A DNA stretch of 64,000 nucleotides, taken from Aplidium turbinatum (Eukaryota > Chordata > Ascidiacea > Aplousobranchia > Polyclinidae). The notes under the pieces are model-generated. The model searched no databases, was not told where the DNA came from, and worked only from the letters and a program-made list of their open reading frames with translations. Numbering within the stretch: the stretch's first letter is position 1; the number at the start of each line of letters is the position of its first letter. The stretch lies in assembly GCA_918807975.1 (NCBI GenBank), contig OU964926.1, positions 62,001 through 126,000 on the forward strand. The letters run 5' to 3'. This document shows, piece after piece, positions 36,108 through 49,931 of this stretch. The position numbers and the translations under genes are program-made.

Positions 36108-36829
36108 GAACAAGAATTTTTTTCAAAATTTTTTAAAGTTTTTTTCATATTGCAAAAGTTTATTTTTATGTTCAGTAATATTGTTTTATCATTCCAAAAC
36201 ATGTTAGCACCGCTAAAGCTACAGTAGAAATTGAATAACGTCACCCCAGGGGAAACAGAAAAAGTGACGACTTACACGAACTGACGACTTACACGAAAAC
36301 TTTTCAAACTTGTTTTAATAATGCAAAAGTTTATTTTGATGTTCAGTAATATTGTTTTATTATTCTAAAACGTGTTAGCACCGCTAAAACTTGGTTTCAA
36401 GTTAAAAATTTGTCAATGAACAAAAGTTCATTGAATTGCTTATACCTGCATTGAGAGCTGCGCAGCTGCTTTATTTAAGGAGATAGCGTATATTTTAAGT
36501 TAAAGTCACACTCTAATTATTTTTTTTGACTAAAGTTATTGTAAATGGCCTAAGAGATTTTATCCTACACAAAAAGTTTCGATTATCAAGAAAAAAAAAT
36601 TTTTTTTAAAATCTTTTTCAAAAATTTTTCCAAGACATTACACTGTCATTTCATACAGTGAAAAAAAAAATTTTATTCCGAAGCTTTCCAATTCTTTTTG
36701 TTTGAAACTAACGTCATTAAAAATTGTCTAAGAAAGTTGTTTTACGTACTAAAAGTGAACATTATTGAAAAAATCAAAAATCGTTTGCAAAATTTTTTAT
36801 AAGACATTTCATAACTCATTGCACACATT
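36108..36829. repeat. C1 composite unit
   Basis: Counterpart of 17085-17806, including TACACTGTC. 17-bp repeat from 36265, stem-loop 36413-36434. Confidence 0.92.
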
Positions 36830-37550
36830 GAACAAGAATTTTTTTCAGTTTTTCAAAATTTTTTTCCTACTGCAAAAGTTTATTTTTATGTTCAGTAATA
36901 TTGTTTTATCATTCCAAAACGTGTTAGCACCGCTAAAACTTGGTTTTAAGTTAAAAATTTGTCAATGAACAAAAGTTCATTGAATTGCTTATACCTGCAT
37001 TGAGAGCTGCGCAGCTGCTTTATTTAAGGAGATAGCGTATATTTTAAGTTAAGGTCCCACTCTAATTATTTTTTTTGACTTAAGTTATTGTAAATGGCCT
37101 AAGATATTTTATCCTACACAAAAAGTTTGGATTATCAAGAAAAAAATTTTTTTTCGAAAATCTTTTTAAAAAATTTTTCCAAGACATTACATTGTCATTT
37201 CAGACAGTGAAAAAAAAAATTTTTTTTCCGAAGCTTTTCAATTCTTTTTGTTTGAAACTAACGTCATTAAAAATTGTCTAAAAAAGTTGTTTTACGTACT
37301 ACAAGTGACAATTATTGAAAAAAATTGTTTTTTCAAAAAAAATTTTCAAAACTTTTTCTAAGACATTTCATACAGTGAAAAATAATTTTTTTTTGCGAAA
37401 CTATGCAATTCTTTTTGTTTGTAACTAACGTCATTAAAAATTGTCTAAGAAAGTTTTTTTACGTACTAAAAGTGAAAATTATTGAAAAAAAATTGTCTTT
37501 TCAAAAAAAATTTTCTAAGACATTTCATACAGTGCAAAATGATTTTTTTT
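36830..37550. repeat. C2 composite unit
   Basis: Counterpart of 17807-18527, with TTTCAGACAGTG near 37200. Stem-loop 36962-36983. Confidence 0.92.
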
Positions 37551-38475
37551 GTTCATTAATAATAGGGTGCCAGTCATGTGGAAACCACTGAAAAATTTTC
37601 CTGAGATTTCATTGAAAGTTGCACACATTAAAGTTTTATGTTCATTAATAATGGCAGCCAGTCATGTGGAAACCACTGAAAAATTTTCCTGAGACATTTC
37701 ATTGCAAATTGCACACATTAAAGTTTTTTATTATGTTCATTAATAATGGCAGCCAGTCATGTGGAAACCACTGAAAAATTTTCCTGAGACATTTCATTGC
37801 AATTTGCACACATTAAAGTTTTTTTTTATGTTCATTAATAATGGCAGCCAGTCATGTGGAAACCACTGAAAAATGTTCCTGAGACATTTCATTGCAAAAT
37901 GCACACATTAAAGTTTTTTTTTATCTTCATTAATAATGGCAGCCAATCATGTGGAAACCACTGAAAAATTTTCCTGAGACATTTCATTGCAAAGTGCACA
38001 CATTAAAATTTTTTTTATGTTCATTAATAATGGCAGCCAGTCATGTGGAAACCACTGAAAAATTTCCCTGAGACATTTCATTGCAAACTGCACACATTAA
38101 AGTTTTTTTTTATGTTCATAAATAATGGCAGCCAGTCATGTGGAAACCACTAAAAAATTTGCCTGAGACATTTCATTGCAAATTGCCCACATTAAAGTTT
38201 TTTTTTATGTTCATTAATAATGGCAGCCAGTCATGTGGAAACCACTGAAAAGTTTTTCTGAGACATTTCATTGCAAATTGCACACATTAAAGTTTTTTTA
38301 TGTTCATAAATAATGGCAGCCAGTCATGTGGAAACCTCTGAAAAATTTTCCTGAGACATTTCATTGCAAATTGCACACATTAAAGTTTTTTTTATGTTCA
38401 TTAATAATGGCAGCCAGTCATGTGGAAACTTCTGAAAAAATTTCCTGAGACATTTCATTGCAAAGTGCACACATT
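37551..38475. repeat. Family A array, ten units, across the copy 2/3 boundary
   Basis: Counterpart of 18528-19452, with the same GAAAAATGTTCC unit and the same order to the CTTCTG unit before C1. Confidence 0.94.
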
Positions 38476-39196
38476 GAACAAGAATTTTTTTCAAAATTTT
38501 TTAAAGTTTTTTTCATATTGCAAAAGTTTATTTTTATGTTCAGTAATATTGTTTTATCATTCCAAAACATGTTAGCACCGCTAAAGCTACAGTAGAAATT
38601 GAATAACGTCACCCCAGGGGAAACAGAAAAAGTGACGACTTACACGAACTGACGACTTACACGAAAACTTTTCAAATTTGTTTTAATAATGCAAAAGTTT
38701 ATTTTGATGTTCAGTAATATTGTTTTATTATTCTAAAACGTGTTAGCACCGCTAAAACTTGGTTTCAAGTTAAAAATTTGTCAATGAACAAAAGTTCATT
38801 GAATTGCTTATACCTGCATTGAGAGCTGCGCAGCTGCTTTATTTAAGGAGATAGCGTATATTTTAAGTTAAAGTCACACTCTAATTATTTTTTTTGACTA
38901 AAGTTATTGTAAATGGCCTAAGAGATTTTATCCTACACAAAAAGTTTCGATTATCAAGAAAAAAAATTTTTTTTTAAAATCTTTTTCAAAAATTTTTCCA
39001 AGACATTACATTGTCACTTCATACAGTGAAAAAAAAATTTTATTCCGAAGCTTTCCAATTCTTTTTGTTTGAAACTAACGTCATTAAAAATTGTCTAAGA
39101 AAGTTGTTTTACGTACTAAAAGTGAACATTATTGAAAAAATCAAAAATCGTTTGCAAAATTTTTTATAAGACATTTCATAACTCATTGCACACATT
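38476..39196. repeat. C1 composite unit
   Basis: Counterpart of the unit at 430. It has TTTTTTTTTAAAATC near 38970 where copies 1 and 2 have TTTTTTTTGAAAATC, which alters the 91-codon frame seen in those copies. 17-bp repeat from 38633, stem-loop 38781-38802. Confidence 0.92.
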
Positions 39197-39917
39197 GAAC
39201 AAGAATTTTTTTCAGTTTTTCAAAATTTTTTTCCTACTGCAAAAGTTTATTTTTATGTTCAGTAATATTGTTTTATCATTCCAAAACGTGTTAGCACCGC
39301 TAAAACTTGGTTTTAAGTTAAAAATTTGTCAATGAACAAAAGTTCATTGAATTGCTTATACCTGCATTGAGAGCTGCGCAGCTGCTTTATTTAAGGAGAT
39401 AGCGTATATTTTAAGTTAAGGTCCCACTCTAATTATTTTTTTTGACTTAAGTTATTGTAAATGGCCTAAGATATTTTATCCTACACAAAAAGTTTGGATT
39501 ATCAAGAAAAAAATTTTTTTTCGAAAATCTTTTTAAAAAATTTTTCCAAGACATTACATTGTCATTTCATACAGTGAAAAAAAAAATTTTTTTTCCGAAG
39601 CTTTTCAATTCTTTTTGTTTGAAACTAACGTCATTAAAAATTGTCTAAAAAAGTTGTTTTACGTACTACAAGTGACAATTATTGAAAAAAATTGTTTTTT
39701 CAAAAAAAATTTTCAAAACTTTTTCTAAGACATTTCATACAGTGAAAAATAATTTTTTTTTGCGAAACTATGCAATTCTTTTTGTTTGTAACTAACGTCA
39801 TTAAAAATTGTCTAAGAAAGTTTTTTTACGTACTAAAAGTTAAAATTATTGAAAAAAAATTGTCTTTTCAAAAAAAATTTTCTAAGACATTTCATACAGT
39901 GCAAAATGATTTTTTTT
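39197..39917. repeat. C2 composite unit
   Basis: Counterpart of the units at 1151 and 20174, same AAAAGTTAAAATT variant. Stem-loop 39329-39350. Confidence 0.92.
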
Positions 39918-40446
39918 GTTCATTAATAATAGGGTGCCAGTCATGTGGAAACCACTGAAAAATTTTCCTGAGATTTCATTGAAAGTTGCACACATTAAAG
40001 TTTTATGTTCATTAATAATGGCAGCCAGTCATGTGGAAACCACTGAAAAATTTTCCTGAGACATTTCATTGCAAATTGCACACATTAAAGTTTTTTATTA
40101 TGTTCATTAATAATGGCAGCCAGTCATGTGGAAACCACTGAAAAATTTTCTTGAGACATTTCATTGCAAAATGCACACATGAAAGTTTTTTTTTATCTTC
40201 ATTAATAATGGCAGCCAATCATGTGGAAACCACTGAAAAATTTTCCTGAGACATTTCATTGCAAAGTGCACACATTAAAATTTTTTTTATGTTGATTAAT
40301 AATGGCAGCCAGTCATGTGGAAACCACTGAAAAATTTCCCTGAGATATTTCATTGCAAACTGCACACATTAAAGTTTTTTTTTATGTTCATAAATAATGG
40401 CAGCCAGTCATGTGGAAACCACTAAAAAATTTTCCTTAGACATTTC
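39918..40446. repeat. Family A array, six units, last one truncated
   Basis: Counterpart of 1872-2400, with the same A-to-B junction at TTAGACATTTC. This shared junction fixes copy 3 as a copy of the same 19-kb unit despite its rearranged B array. Confidence 0.93.
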
Positions 40447-43400
40447 TGAAACTAACGTCATTAAAAATTGTCTAAGAAAGTTTTTTTACGTACTAAAAGT
40501 GAAAATTATTGAAAAAAATTTTCTTTTCAAAAAAAATTTTCAAAAATTTTTCAAAGACATTTCATACAGTCAAAAGTAATTCTTTTTTTCGAAACTGTCT
40601 AATTCTTTTTGTTTGAAACAAACGTCATTAAAAACTGTCTAAGAAAGTTTTTTTAAGTACTAAAAGTGAAAATTATTGAAAACAAATTGTCTTTTCAAAA
40701 AATGTTTTCTAAGACATTTCATACAGTGAAAAATAATTTTTTTTTGTGAAACTGTCTAATTCGTTTTGTTTGAAACTAACGTCATTAAAAATTGTCTAAG
40801 AAAGTTTTTTTACGTACTAAAAGTGAAAATTATTGAAAAATAATTGTCTTTTCAAAAAAATTTTTCTAAGACATTTCATACAGTGAAAAATAATTTTTTT
40901 TTGCGAAACTGTCTAATTCGTTTTGTTTGAAACTAACGTCATTAAAAGTTGTCTAAGAAAGTTTTTTTACGTACTAAAAGTGAAAATTATTGAAAAAAAA
41001 TTTTCTTTTCAAAAAAATTTTTCCAAGACATTTCATACATTGAAAAATAATTTTTTTTAGCGAAACTGTCTAATTCTTTTTGTTTGAAACTAACGTCATT
41101 AAAAATTGTCTAAGAAAGTTTTTTTACGTACTAAAAGTGAAAATTATTGAAAAAAAATTGTCTTTTCAAAAAAATTTTTCTAAGACATTTCATACAGTGA
41201 AAAATAATTTTTTTTTGCGAAACTGTCTAATTCTTTTTGTTTGAAACTAACGTCGTTAAAAATTGTCTAAGAAAGTTTTTTTACGTACTAAAAGTGAAAA
41301 TTATTGAAAAAAATTTTCTTTTCAAAAAAATTTTCAAAACTTTTTCTAAGACATTTCATACATTGAAAAATAATTTTTTTTTGCGAAACTGTCTAATTCG
41401 TTTTGTTTGAAACTAACGTCATTAAAAATTGTCTAAGAAAGTTTTTTTACGTACTAAAAGTGAAAATTATTGAAAAAAAATTTTCTTTTCAAAAAAATTT
41501 TTCTAAGACATTTCATACAGTGAAAAATAATTTTTTTTTTCGAAACTGTCTAATTCTTTTTGTTTGAAACTAACGTCATTAAAAATTGTCTAAGAAAGTT
41601 TTTTTACGTACTAAAAGTGAAAATTATTGAAAAAAATTTTCTTTTCAAGAAAAATATTCAAAAATTTTTCTAAGACATTTCATACAGTGAAAAATAATTT
41701 TTTTTTGCGAAACTGTCTAATTCTTTTTGTTTGAAACTAACGTCATTAAAAATTGTCTAAGAAAGTTTTTTTACGTACTAAAAGTGAAAATTATTGAAAA
41801 AAAGTTGTCTTTTCAAAAAAATTTTTCTAAGACATTTCATACAGTGAAAAATAATTTTTTTTTGCGAAACTGTCTAATTCTTTTTGTTTGAAACTAACGT
41901 CATTAAAAATTGTCTAAGAAAGTTTTTTTACGTACTAAAAGTGAAAATTATTGAAAAAAATTTTCTTTTCAAGAAAAATTTTCAAAAACTTTTCTAAGAC
42001 ATTTCATACAGTGAAAAATAATTTTTTTTTCGAAACTGTCTAATTCTTTTTGTTTGAAACTAACGTCATTAAAAATTGTCTAAGAAAGTTTTTTTACCTA
42101 CTAAAAGTGAAAATTATTGAAAAAAAATTTTCTTTTCAAAAAAATTTTTCTAAGACATTTCATACAGTGAAAAATATTTTTTTTTTGCGAAACTATCCAA
42201 TTCTTTTTGTTTGAAACTAACGTCATTAAAAATTGTCTAAGAAAGTTTTTTTACGTACTAAAAGTGAAAATTATTGAAAAAAATTTTCTTTTCAAAAAAA
42301 ATTTTCAAAGATTTTTCAAAGACATTTCATACAGTCAAAAATAATTTTTTTTTTCGAAACTGTCTAATTCTTTTTGTTTGAAACTAACGTCATTACAAAT
42401 TGTCTAAGAAAGTTTTTTTACGTACTAAAAGTGAAAATTATTGAAAAAAAGTTGTCTTTTCAAAAAAATTTTTCTAAGACATTTCATACAGTGAAAAATA
42501 ATTTTTATTTGCGAAACTGTCTAATTCGTTTTGTTTGAAACTAACGTCATTAAAAATTGTCTAAGAAAGTTTTTTTACGTACTAAAAGTGAAAACTATTG
42601 AAAAAAATTTTCTTTTCAAGAAAAATTTTCAAAAATTTTTCTAAGACATTTCATACAGTGAAAAATAATTTTTATTTGCGAAACTGTCTAATTCGTTTTG
42701 TTTGAAACTAACGTCATTAAAAATTGTCTAAGAAAGTTTTTTTAAGTACTAAAAGTGAAAATTATTGAAAAAAATTTTCTTTTCAAGAAAAATTTTCAAA
42801 ACTTTTTCTAAGACATTTCATACAGTGAAAAATAATTTTTTTTGAGAAACTGTCTAACTCTTTTTGTTTGAAACTAACGTCATTAAAAATTGTCTAAGAA
42901 AGTTTTTTTAAGTACTAAAAGTGAAAATTATTGAAAAAAAATTGTCTTTTCAAAAAAATTTTTCTAAGACATTTCATACAGTGAAAAATAATTTTTTTTT
43001 GCGAAACTGTCTAATTCTTTTTGTTTGAAACTAACGTCATTAAAAATTGTCTAAGAAAGTTTTTTTACGTACTAAAAGTGAAAATTATTGAAAAAAAATT
43101 GTCTTTTCAAAAAAATTTTTCTAAGACATTTCATACAGTGAAAAATATTTTTTTTTTGCGAAACTATCCAATTCTTTTTGTTTGAAACTAACGTCATTAA
43201 AAATTGTCTAAGAAAGTTTTTTTACGTACTAAAAGTGATAATTATTGAAAAAAATTTTCTTTTCAAAAAAAATTTTCAAAGATTTTTCAAAGACATTTCA
43301 TACAGTGAAAAATAATTTTTTTTTTCGAAACTGTCTAATTCTTTTTGTTTGAAACTAACGTCATTACAAATTGTCTAAGAAAGTTTTTTTAAGTACTAAA

Positions 43401-43840
43401 AGTGAAAATTATTGAAAAAAAGTTGTCTTTTCAAAAAAATTTTTCTAAGACATTTCATACAGTGAAAAATAATTTTTATTTGCGAAACTGTCTAATTCGT
43501 TTTGTTTGAAACTAACGTCATTAAAAATTGTCTAAGAAAGTTTTTTTACGTACTAAAAGTGAAAACTATTGAAAAAAATTTTCTTTTCAAGAAAAATTTT
43601 CAAAAATTTTTCTAAGACATTTCATACAGTGAAAAATAATTTTTATTTGCGAAACTGTCTAATTCTTTTTGTTTGAAACAAACGTCATTAAAAATTGTCT
43701 AAGAAAGTTTTTTTAAGTACTAAAAGTGAAAATTATTGAAAAAAAATTGTCTTTTCAAAAAAATTGTTCTAAGACAATTCATACAGTGAAAAATAATTTT
43801 TTTTTTCGAAACTGTCTAATTCGTTTTGTTTGAAACTAAC

Positions 43841-46800
43841 GTCATTAAAAGTTGTCTAAGAAAGTTTTTTTACGTACTAAAAGTGAAAATTATTGAAAAA
43901 AAATTTTCTTTTCAAAAAAATTTTTCCAAGACATTTCATACAGTGAAAAATAATTTTTTTTTGCGAAACTGTCTAATTCTTTTTGTTTGAAACTAACGTC
44001 ATTAAAAATTGTCTAAGAAAGTTTTTTTACGTACTAAAAGTGAAAATTATTGAAAAAAAATTGTCTTTTCAAAAAAATTTTTCTAAGACATTTCATACAT
44101 TGAAAAATTTTTTTTTTTTGAGAAACTATCCAATTCTTTTTGTTTGAAACTAACGTCATTAAAAATTGTCTAAGAAAGTTTTTTTACGTACTAAAAGTGA
44201 AAATTATTGAAAAAAATTTTCTTTTCAAAAAAAATTTTCAAAGATTTTTCAAAGACATTTCATACAGTCAAAAATAATTTTTTTTTTCGAAACTGTCTAA
44301 TTCTTTTTGTTTGAAACTAACGTCATTACAAATTGTCTAAGAAAGTTTTTTTACGTACTAAAAGTGAAAATTATTGAAAAAAAGTTGTCTTTTCAAAAAA
44401 ATTTTTTTAAGACATTTCATACAGTGAAAAATAATTTTTATTTGCGAAACTGTCTAATTCGTTTTGTTTGAAACTAACGTCATTAAAAATTGTCTAAAAA
44501 AGTTTTTTTACGTACTAAAAGTGAAAATTATTGAAAAAAATTTTCTTTTCAAGAAAAATTTTCAAAAATTTTTCTAAGACATTTCATATAGTGAAAAATA
44601 ATTTTTTTTTGCGAAACTGTCTAATTCTTTTTGTTTGAAACTAACGTCATTAAAAATTGTCTAAGAAAGTTTTTTTAAGTACTAAAAGTGAAAATTATTG
44701 AAAAAAAATTGTCTTTTCAAAAAAATTGTTCTAAGACATTTCATACAGTGAAAAATAATTTTTTTTTGCGAAACTGTCTAATTCGTTTTGTTTGAAACTA
44801 ACGTCATTAAAAGTTGTCTAAGAAAGCTTTTTTACGTACTAAAAGTGAAAATTATTGAAAAAAAATTTTCTTTTCAAAAAAATTTTTCCAAGACATTTCA
44901 TACAGTGAAAAATAATTTTTTTTTGCGAAACTGTCTAATTCTTTTTGTTTGAAACTAACGTCATTACAAATTGTCTAAGAAAGTTTTTTTACGTACTAAA
45001 AGTGAAAATTATTGAAAAAAAGTTGTCTTTTCAAAAAAATTTTTCTAAGACATTTCATACAGTGAAAAATAATTTTTATTTGCGAAACTGTCTAATTCGT
45101 TTTGTTTGAAACTAACGTCATTAAAAATTGTCTAAGAAAGTTTTTTTACGTACTAAAAGTGAAAACTATTGAAAAAAATTTTCTTTTCAAGAAAAATTTT
45201 CAAAAATTTTTCTAAGACATTTCATACAGTGAAAAATAATTTTTATTTGCGAAACTGTCTAATTCTTTTTGTTTGAAACTAACGTCATTACAAATTGTCT
45301 AAGAAAGTTTTTTTACGTACTAAAAGTGAAAATTATTGAAAAAAAATTGTCTTTTCAAAAAAATTTTTCTAAGACATTTCATACAGTGAAAAATAATTTT
45401 TATTTGCGAAACTGTCTAATTCGTTTTGTTTGAAACTAACGTCATTAAAAATTGTCTAAGAAAGTTTTTTTACGTACTAAAAGTGAAAATTATTGAAAAA
45501 AATTTTCTTTTCAAGAAAAATTTTCAAAAATTTTTCTAAGACATTTCATACAGTGAAAAATAATTTTTTTTTGCGAAACTGTCTAATTCTTTTTTTTTGA
45601 AACTAACGTCATTAAAAATTGTCTAAGAAAGTTTTTTTAAGTACTAAAAGTGAAAATTATTGAAAAAAAATTTCTTTTCAAAAAAATTGTTCTAAGACAT
45701 TTCATACAGTGAAAAATAATTTTTTTTTTCGAAACTGTCTAATTCGTTTTGTTTGAAACTAACGTCATTAAAAGTTGTCTAAGAAAGTTTTTTTACGTAC
45801 TAAAAGTGAAAATTATTGAAAAAAAATTTTCTTTTCAAAAAAATTTTTCCAAGACATTTCATACAGTGAAAAATAATTTTTTTTTGCGAAACTGTCTAAT
45901 TCTTTTTTTTGAAACTAACGTCATTACAAATTGTCTAAGAAAGTTTTTTTACGTACTAAAAGTGAAAACTATTGAAAAAAAATTTTCTTTTCAAAAAAAA
46001 TTTTCTAAGACATTTCATACAGTGAAAAATATTTTTTTTTTGCGAAACTATCCAATTCTTTTTGTTTGAAACCAACGTCATTAAAAATTGTCTAAGAAAG
46101 TTTTTTTACGTACTAAAAATGAAAATTATTGAAAAAAATTTTCTTTTCAAAAAAAATTTTCAAAAATTTTTCAAAGACATTTCATACAGTCAAAAATAAT
46201 TATTTTTTTCGAAACTGTCTAATTCTTTTTGTTGGAAACTAACGTCATTACAAATTGTCTAAGAAAGTTTTTTTACGTACTAAAAGTGAAAATTATTGAA
46301 AAAAAGTTGTCTTTTCAAAAAAATTTTTCTAAGACATTTCATACAGTGAAAAATAATTTTTATTTGCGAAACTGTCTAAATCTTTTTGTTTGAAACTAAC
46401 GTCATTAAAAATTGTCTAAGAAAGTTTTTTTACGTACTAAAAGTGAAAATTATTGAAAAAAATTTTCTTTTCAAGAAAAATTTTCAAAATTTTTTCTAAG
46501 ACATTTCATACAGTGAAAAATAATTTTTTTTTGCGAAACTGTCTAATTCTTTTTGTTTGAAACTAACGTCATTAAAAATTGTCTAAGAAAGTTTTTTTAA
46601 GTACTAAAAGTGAAAATTATTGAAAAAAAATTGTCTTTTCAAAAAAATTTTTCTAAGACATTTCATACAGTGAAAAATAATTTTTTTTTGCGAAACTGTC
46701 TAATTCTTTTTGTTTGAAACTAACGTCATTAAAAATTGTCTAAGAAAGTTTTTTTACGTACTAAAAGTGAAAATTATTGAAAAAAAGTTGTCTTTTCAAA

Positions 46801-49800
46801 AAAATTTTTCTAAGACATTTCATACAGTGAAAAATATTTTTTTTTTGCGAAACTATCCAATTCTTTTTGTTTGAAACTAACGTCATTAAAAATTGTCTAA
46901 GAAAGTTTTGTTACGTACTAAAAGTGAAAATTATTGAAAAAAATTTTCTTTTCAAAAAAAATTTTCAAAGATTTTTCAAAGACATTTCATACAGTCAAAA
47001 ATAATTTTTTTTTTCGAAACAGTCTAATTCTTTTTGTTTGAAACTAACGTCATTACAAATTGTCTAAGAAAGTTTTTTTACGTACTAAAAGTGAAAATTA
47101 TTGAAAAAAAATTGTCTTTTCAAAAAAATTTTTCTAAGACATTTCATACAGTGAAAAATAATTTTTATTTGCGAAACTGTCTAATTCGTTTTGTTTGAAA
47201 CTAACGTCATTAAAAATTGTCTAAGAAAGTTATTTACGTACTAAAAGTGAAAATTATTGAAAAAAATTTTCTTTTCAAGAAAAATTTTCAAAAATTTTTC
47301 TAAAACATTTCATACAGTGAAAAATAATTTTTTTTTTCGAAACTGTCTAATTCTTTTTGTTTGAAACTAACGTCATTAAAAATTGTCTAAGAAAGATTTT
47401 TAAGTACTAAAAGTGAAAATTATTGAAAAAAAATTGTCTTTTCAAAAAAATTGTTCGAAGACATTTCATACAGTGAAAAATAATTTTTTTTTTCGAAACT
47501 GTCTAATTCGTTTTGTTTGAAACTAACGTCATTAAAAGTTGTCTAAGAAAGTTTTTTTACGTACTAAAAGTGAAAATTATTGAAAAAAAATTGTCTTTTC
47601 AAAAAAATTTTTCTAAGACATTTCATACAGTGAAAAATAATTTTTTTTTGCGAAACTGTCTAATTCTTTTTGTTTAAAACTAACGTCATTAAAAATTGTC
47701 TAAGAAAGTTTTTTTACGTACTAAAAGTGAAAATTATTGAAAAAAATTTTCTTTTCAAGAAAAATTTTCAAAACTTTTTCTAAGACATTTCATACAATGA
47801 AAAATAATTTTTTTTTGAGAAACTGTCTAATTCTTTTTGTTTGAAACTAACGTCATTAAAAATTGTCTAAGAAAGTTTTTTTAAGTACTAAAAGTGAAAA
47901 TTATTGAAAAATAATTGTCTTTTCAAAAAAATTTTTCTAAGACATTTCATACATTGAAAAATAATTTTTTTTTGCGAAACTGTCTAATTCGTTTTGTTTG
48001 AAACTAACGTCATTAAAAATTGTCTAAAAAAGTTTTTTTACGTACTAAAAGTGAAAATTATTGAAAAAAAATTGTCTTTTCAAAAAAATTTTTCTAAGAC
48101 ATTTCATACAGTGAAAAATAATTTTTTTTTGCGAAACTGTCTAATTCTTTTTGTTTGAAACTAACGTCATTAAAAATTGTCTAAGAAAGTTTTTTTACGT
48201 ACTAAAAGTGAAAATTATTGAAAAAAAATTGTCTTTTCAAAAAAATTCTTCTAAGACATTTCATACAGTGAAAAATAATTTTTTTTTGCGAAACTGTCTA
48301 ATTCTTTTTGTTTGAAACTAACGTCATTAAAAATTGTCTAAGAAAGTTTTTTTACGTACTAAAAGTGAAAATTATTGAAAAAAAATTTTCTTTTCAAAAA
48401 ATATTTTCTAAGACATTTCATACAGTGAAAAATATTTTTTTTTTGCGAAACTATCCAAATCTTCTTGTTTGAAACTAACGTCATTAAAAATTGTCTAAGA
48501 AAGTTTTTTTACGTACTAAAAGTGAAAATTATTGAAAATAATTTTCTTTTCCAAAAAAATTTCAAAAATTTTTCAAAGACATTTCATACAGTCAAAAATA
48601 ATTTTTTTTTTCGAAACTGTCTAATTCTTTTTGTTTGAAACTAACGTCATTACAAATTGTCTAAGAAAGTTTTTTTACGTACTAAAAGTGAAAATTATTG
48701 AAAAAAATTGTCTTTTCAAAAAAAATTTTCAAAAATTTTTCTAAGACATTTCATACAGTGAAAAATAATTTTTTTTTGCGAAACTGTCTAATTCTTTTTG
48801 TTTGAAACTAACGTCATTAAAAATTGTCTAAGAAAGTTTCTTTACGTACTAAAAGTGAAAATAATTAAAAAAAAATTTTCTTTTCAAAAAAATTTTCAAA
48901 ACTTTTTTTAAGACATTTCATACAGTGAAAAATAATTTTTTTTTTGCGAAACTGTCTAATTCTTTTTGTTTGAAACTAACGTCATTAAAAATTGTCTAAG
49001 AAAGTTTTTTTACGTACTAAAAGTGAAAATTATTGAAAAAAAACTTGCTTTTCAAAAAAAATTTTCAAAGACATTTCATACAGTGAAAAATAATTTTTTT
49101 TGGGGAAATTGTCTAAGTCTTTTTGTTTGAAACTAACGTCATTAAAAATTGTCTAAGAAAGTTTTTTTACGTACTAAAAGTGAAAATTATTGAAAAAAAA
49201 TTGTCTTTTCAAAAAAAATTTTCCAAGACATTTCATACAGTGAAAAATAATTTTTTTTTGCGAAACTGTCTAATTCTTTTTGTTTGAAACTAACGTCATT
49301 AAAAATTGTCTAAGAAAGTTTTTTTACGTACTAAAAGTGAAAATTATTGAAAAAAATTTGTCTTTTCAAAAAAACTTTTCTAAGACATTTCATACAGTGA
49401 AAAATAATTTTTTTTTGCGAAACTGTCTAATTCTTTTTGTTTGAAACTAACGTCATTAAAAATTGTCTAAGAACGTTTTTTTACGTACTAAAAGTGAAAA
49501 TTATTGAAAAAAAATTATCTTTTCAAAAAAATTTTTCCAAGACATTTCATACAGTGAAAAATAATTTTTTTTTGCGAAACTATCCAATTCTTTTTGTTTG
49601 AAACTAACGTCATTAAAAATTGTCTAAGAAAGTTTTTTTACGTACTAAAAGTGAAAATTATTGAAAAAAATTTTCTTTTCAAAAAAAAGTTTCAAAAATT
49701 TTTCTAAGACATTTCATACAGTGAAAAATATTTTTTTTTTGCGAAACTGTCTAATTCTTTTTGTTTGAAACTAACGTTGTCTAAGAAAGTTTTTTTACGT

Positions 49801-49931
49801 ACTAAAAGTGAAAAATATTGAAAAAATTGTCTTTTCAAAAAACATTTTCAAAAATTTTTCTAAGACATTTCATACAGTGAAAAATAATTTTTGTTTGCGA
49901 AACTGTCTAATTCTTTTTGTTTGAAACTAAC
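43841..49931. repeat. 6.09-kb B super-block, copy I
   Basis: Landmarks recur 6,091-6,092 bp later: GAGAAACTATCC at 44120 and 50211, ACCAACG at 46071 and 52163, AAGTTATTTACG near 47230 and 53322, and a 10-bp deletion (CTAACGTTGTC) at 49771 and 55863. The one-base change in offset comes from a homopolymer near 45905. About 38 monomers. Its left edge is where the recurrence starts in what I compared, near GTCATTAAAAGTTGTC. Confidence 0.85.

Larger units (their letters stand above)
19024..38046. repeat. Higher-order repeat, copy 2 (19,023-bp period)
   Basis: A complete second period with the same module order and nearly the same sequence as copy 1. It shares some variants with copy 3 that copy 1 lacks: GAAAAATATTC near 22630 and 41650 where copy 1 has GAAAAATTTTC near 3606, and CTAATTCG near 22371 and 41391 where copy 1 has CTAATTCT. 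In that part of the B array, copies 2 and 3 are therefore closer to each other than to copy 1. The final A block (37551-38475) runs straight into copy 3. Confidence 0.95.
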
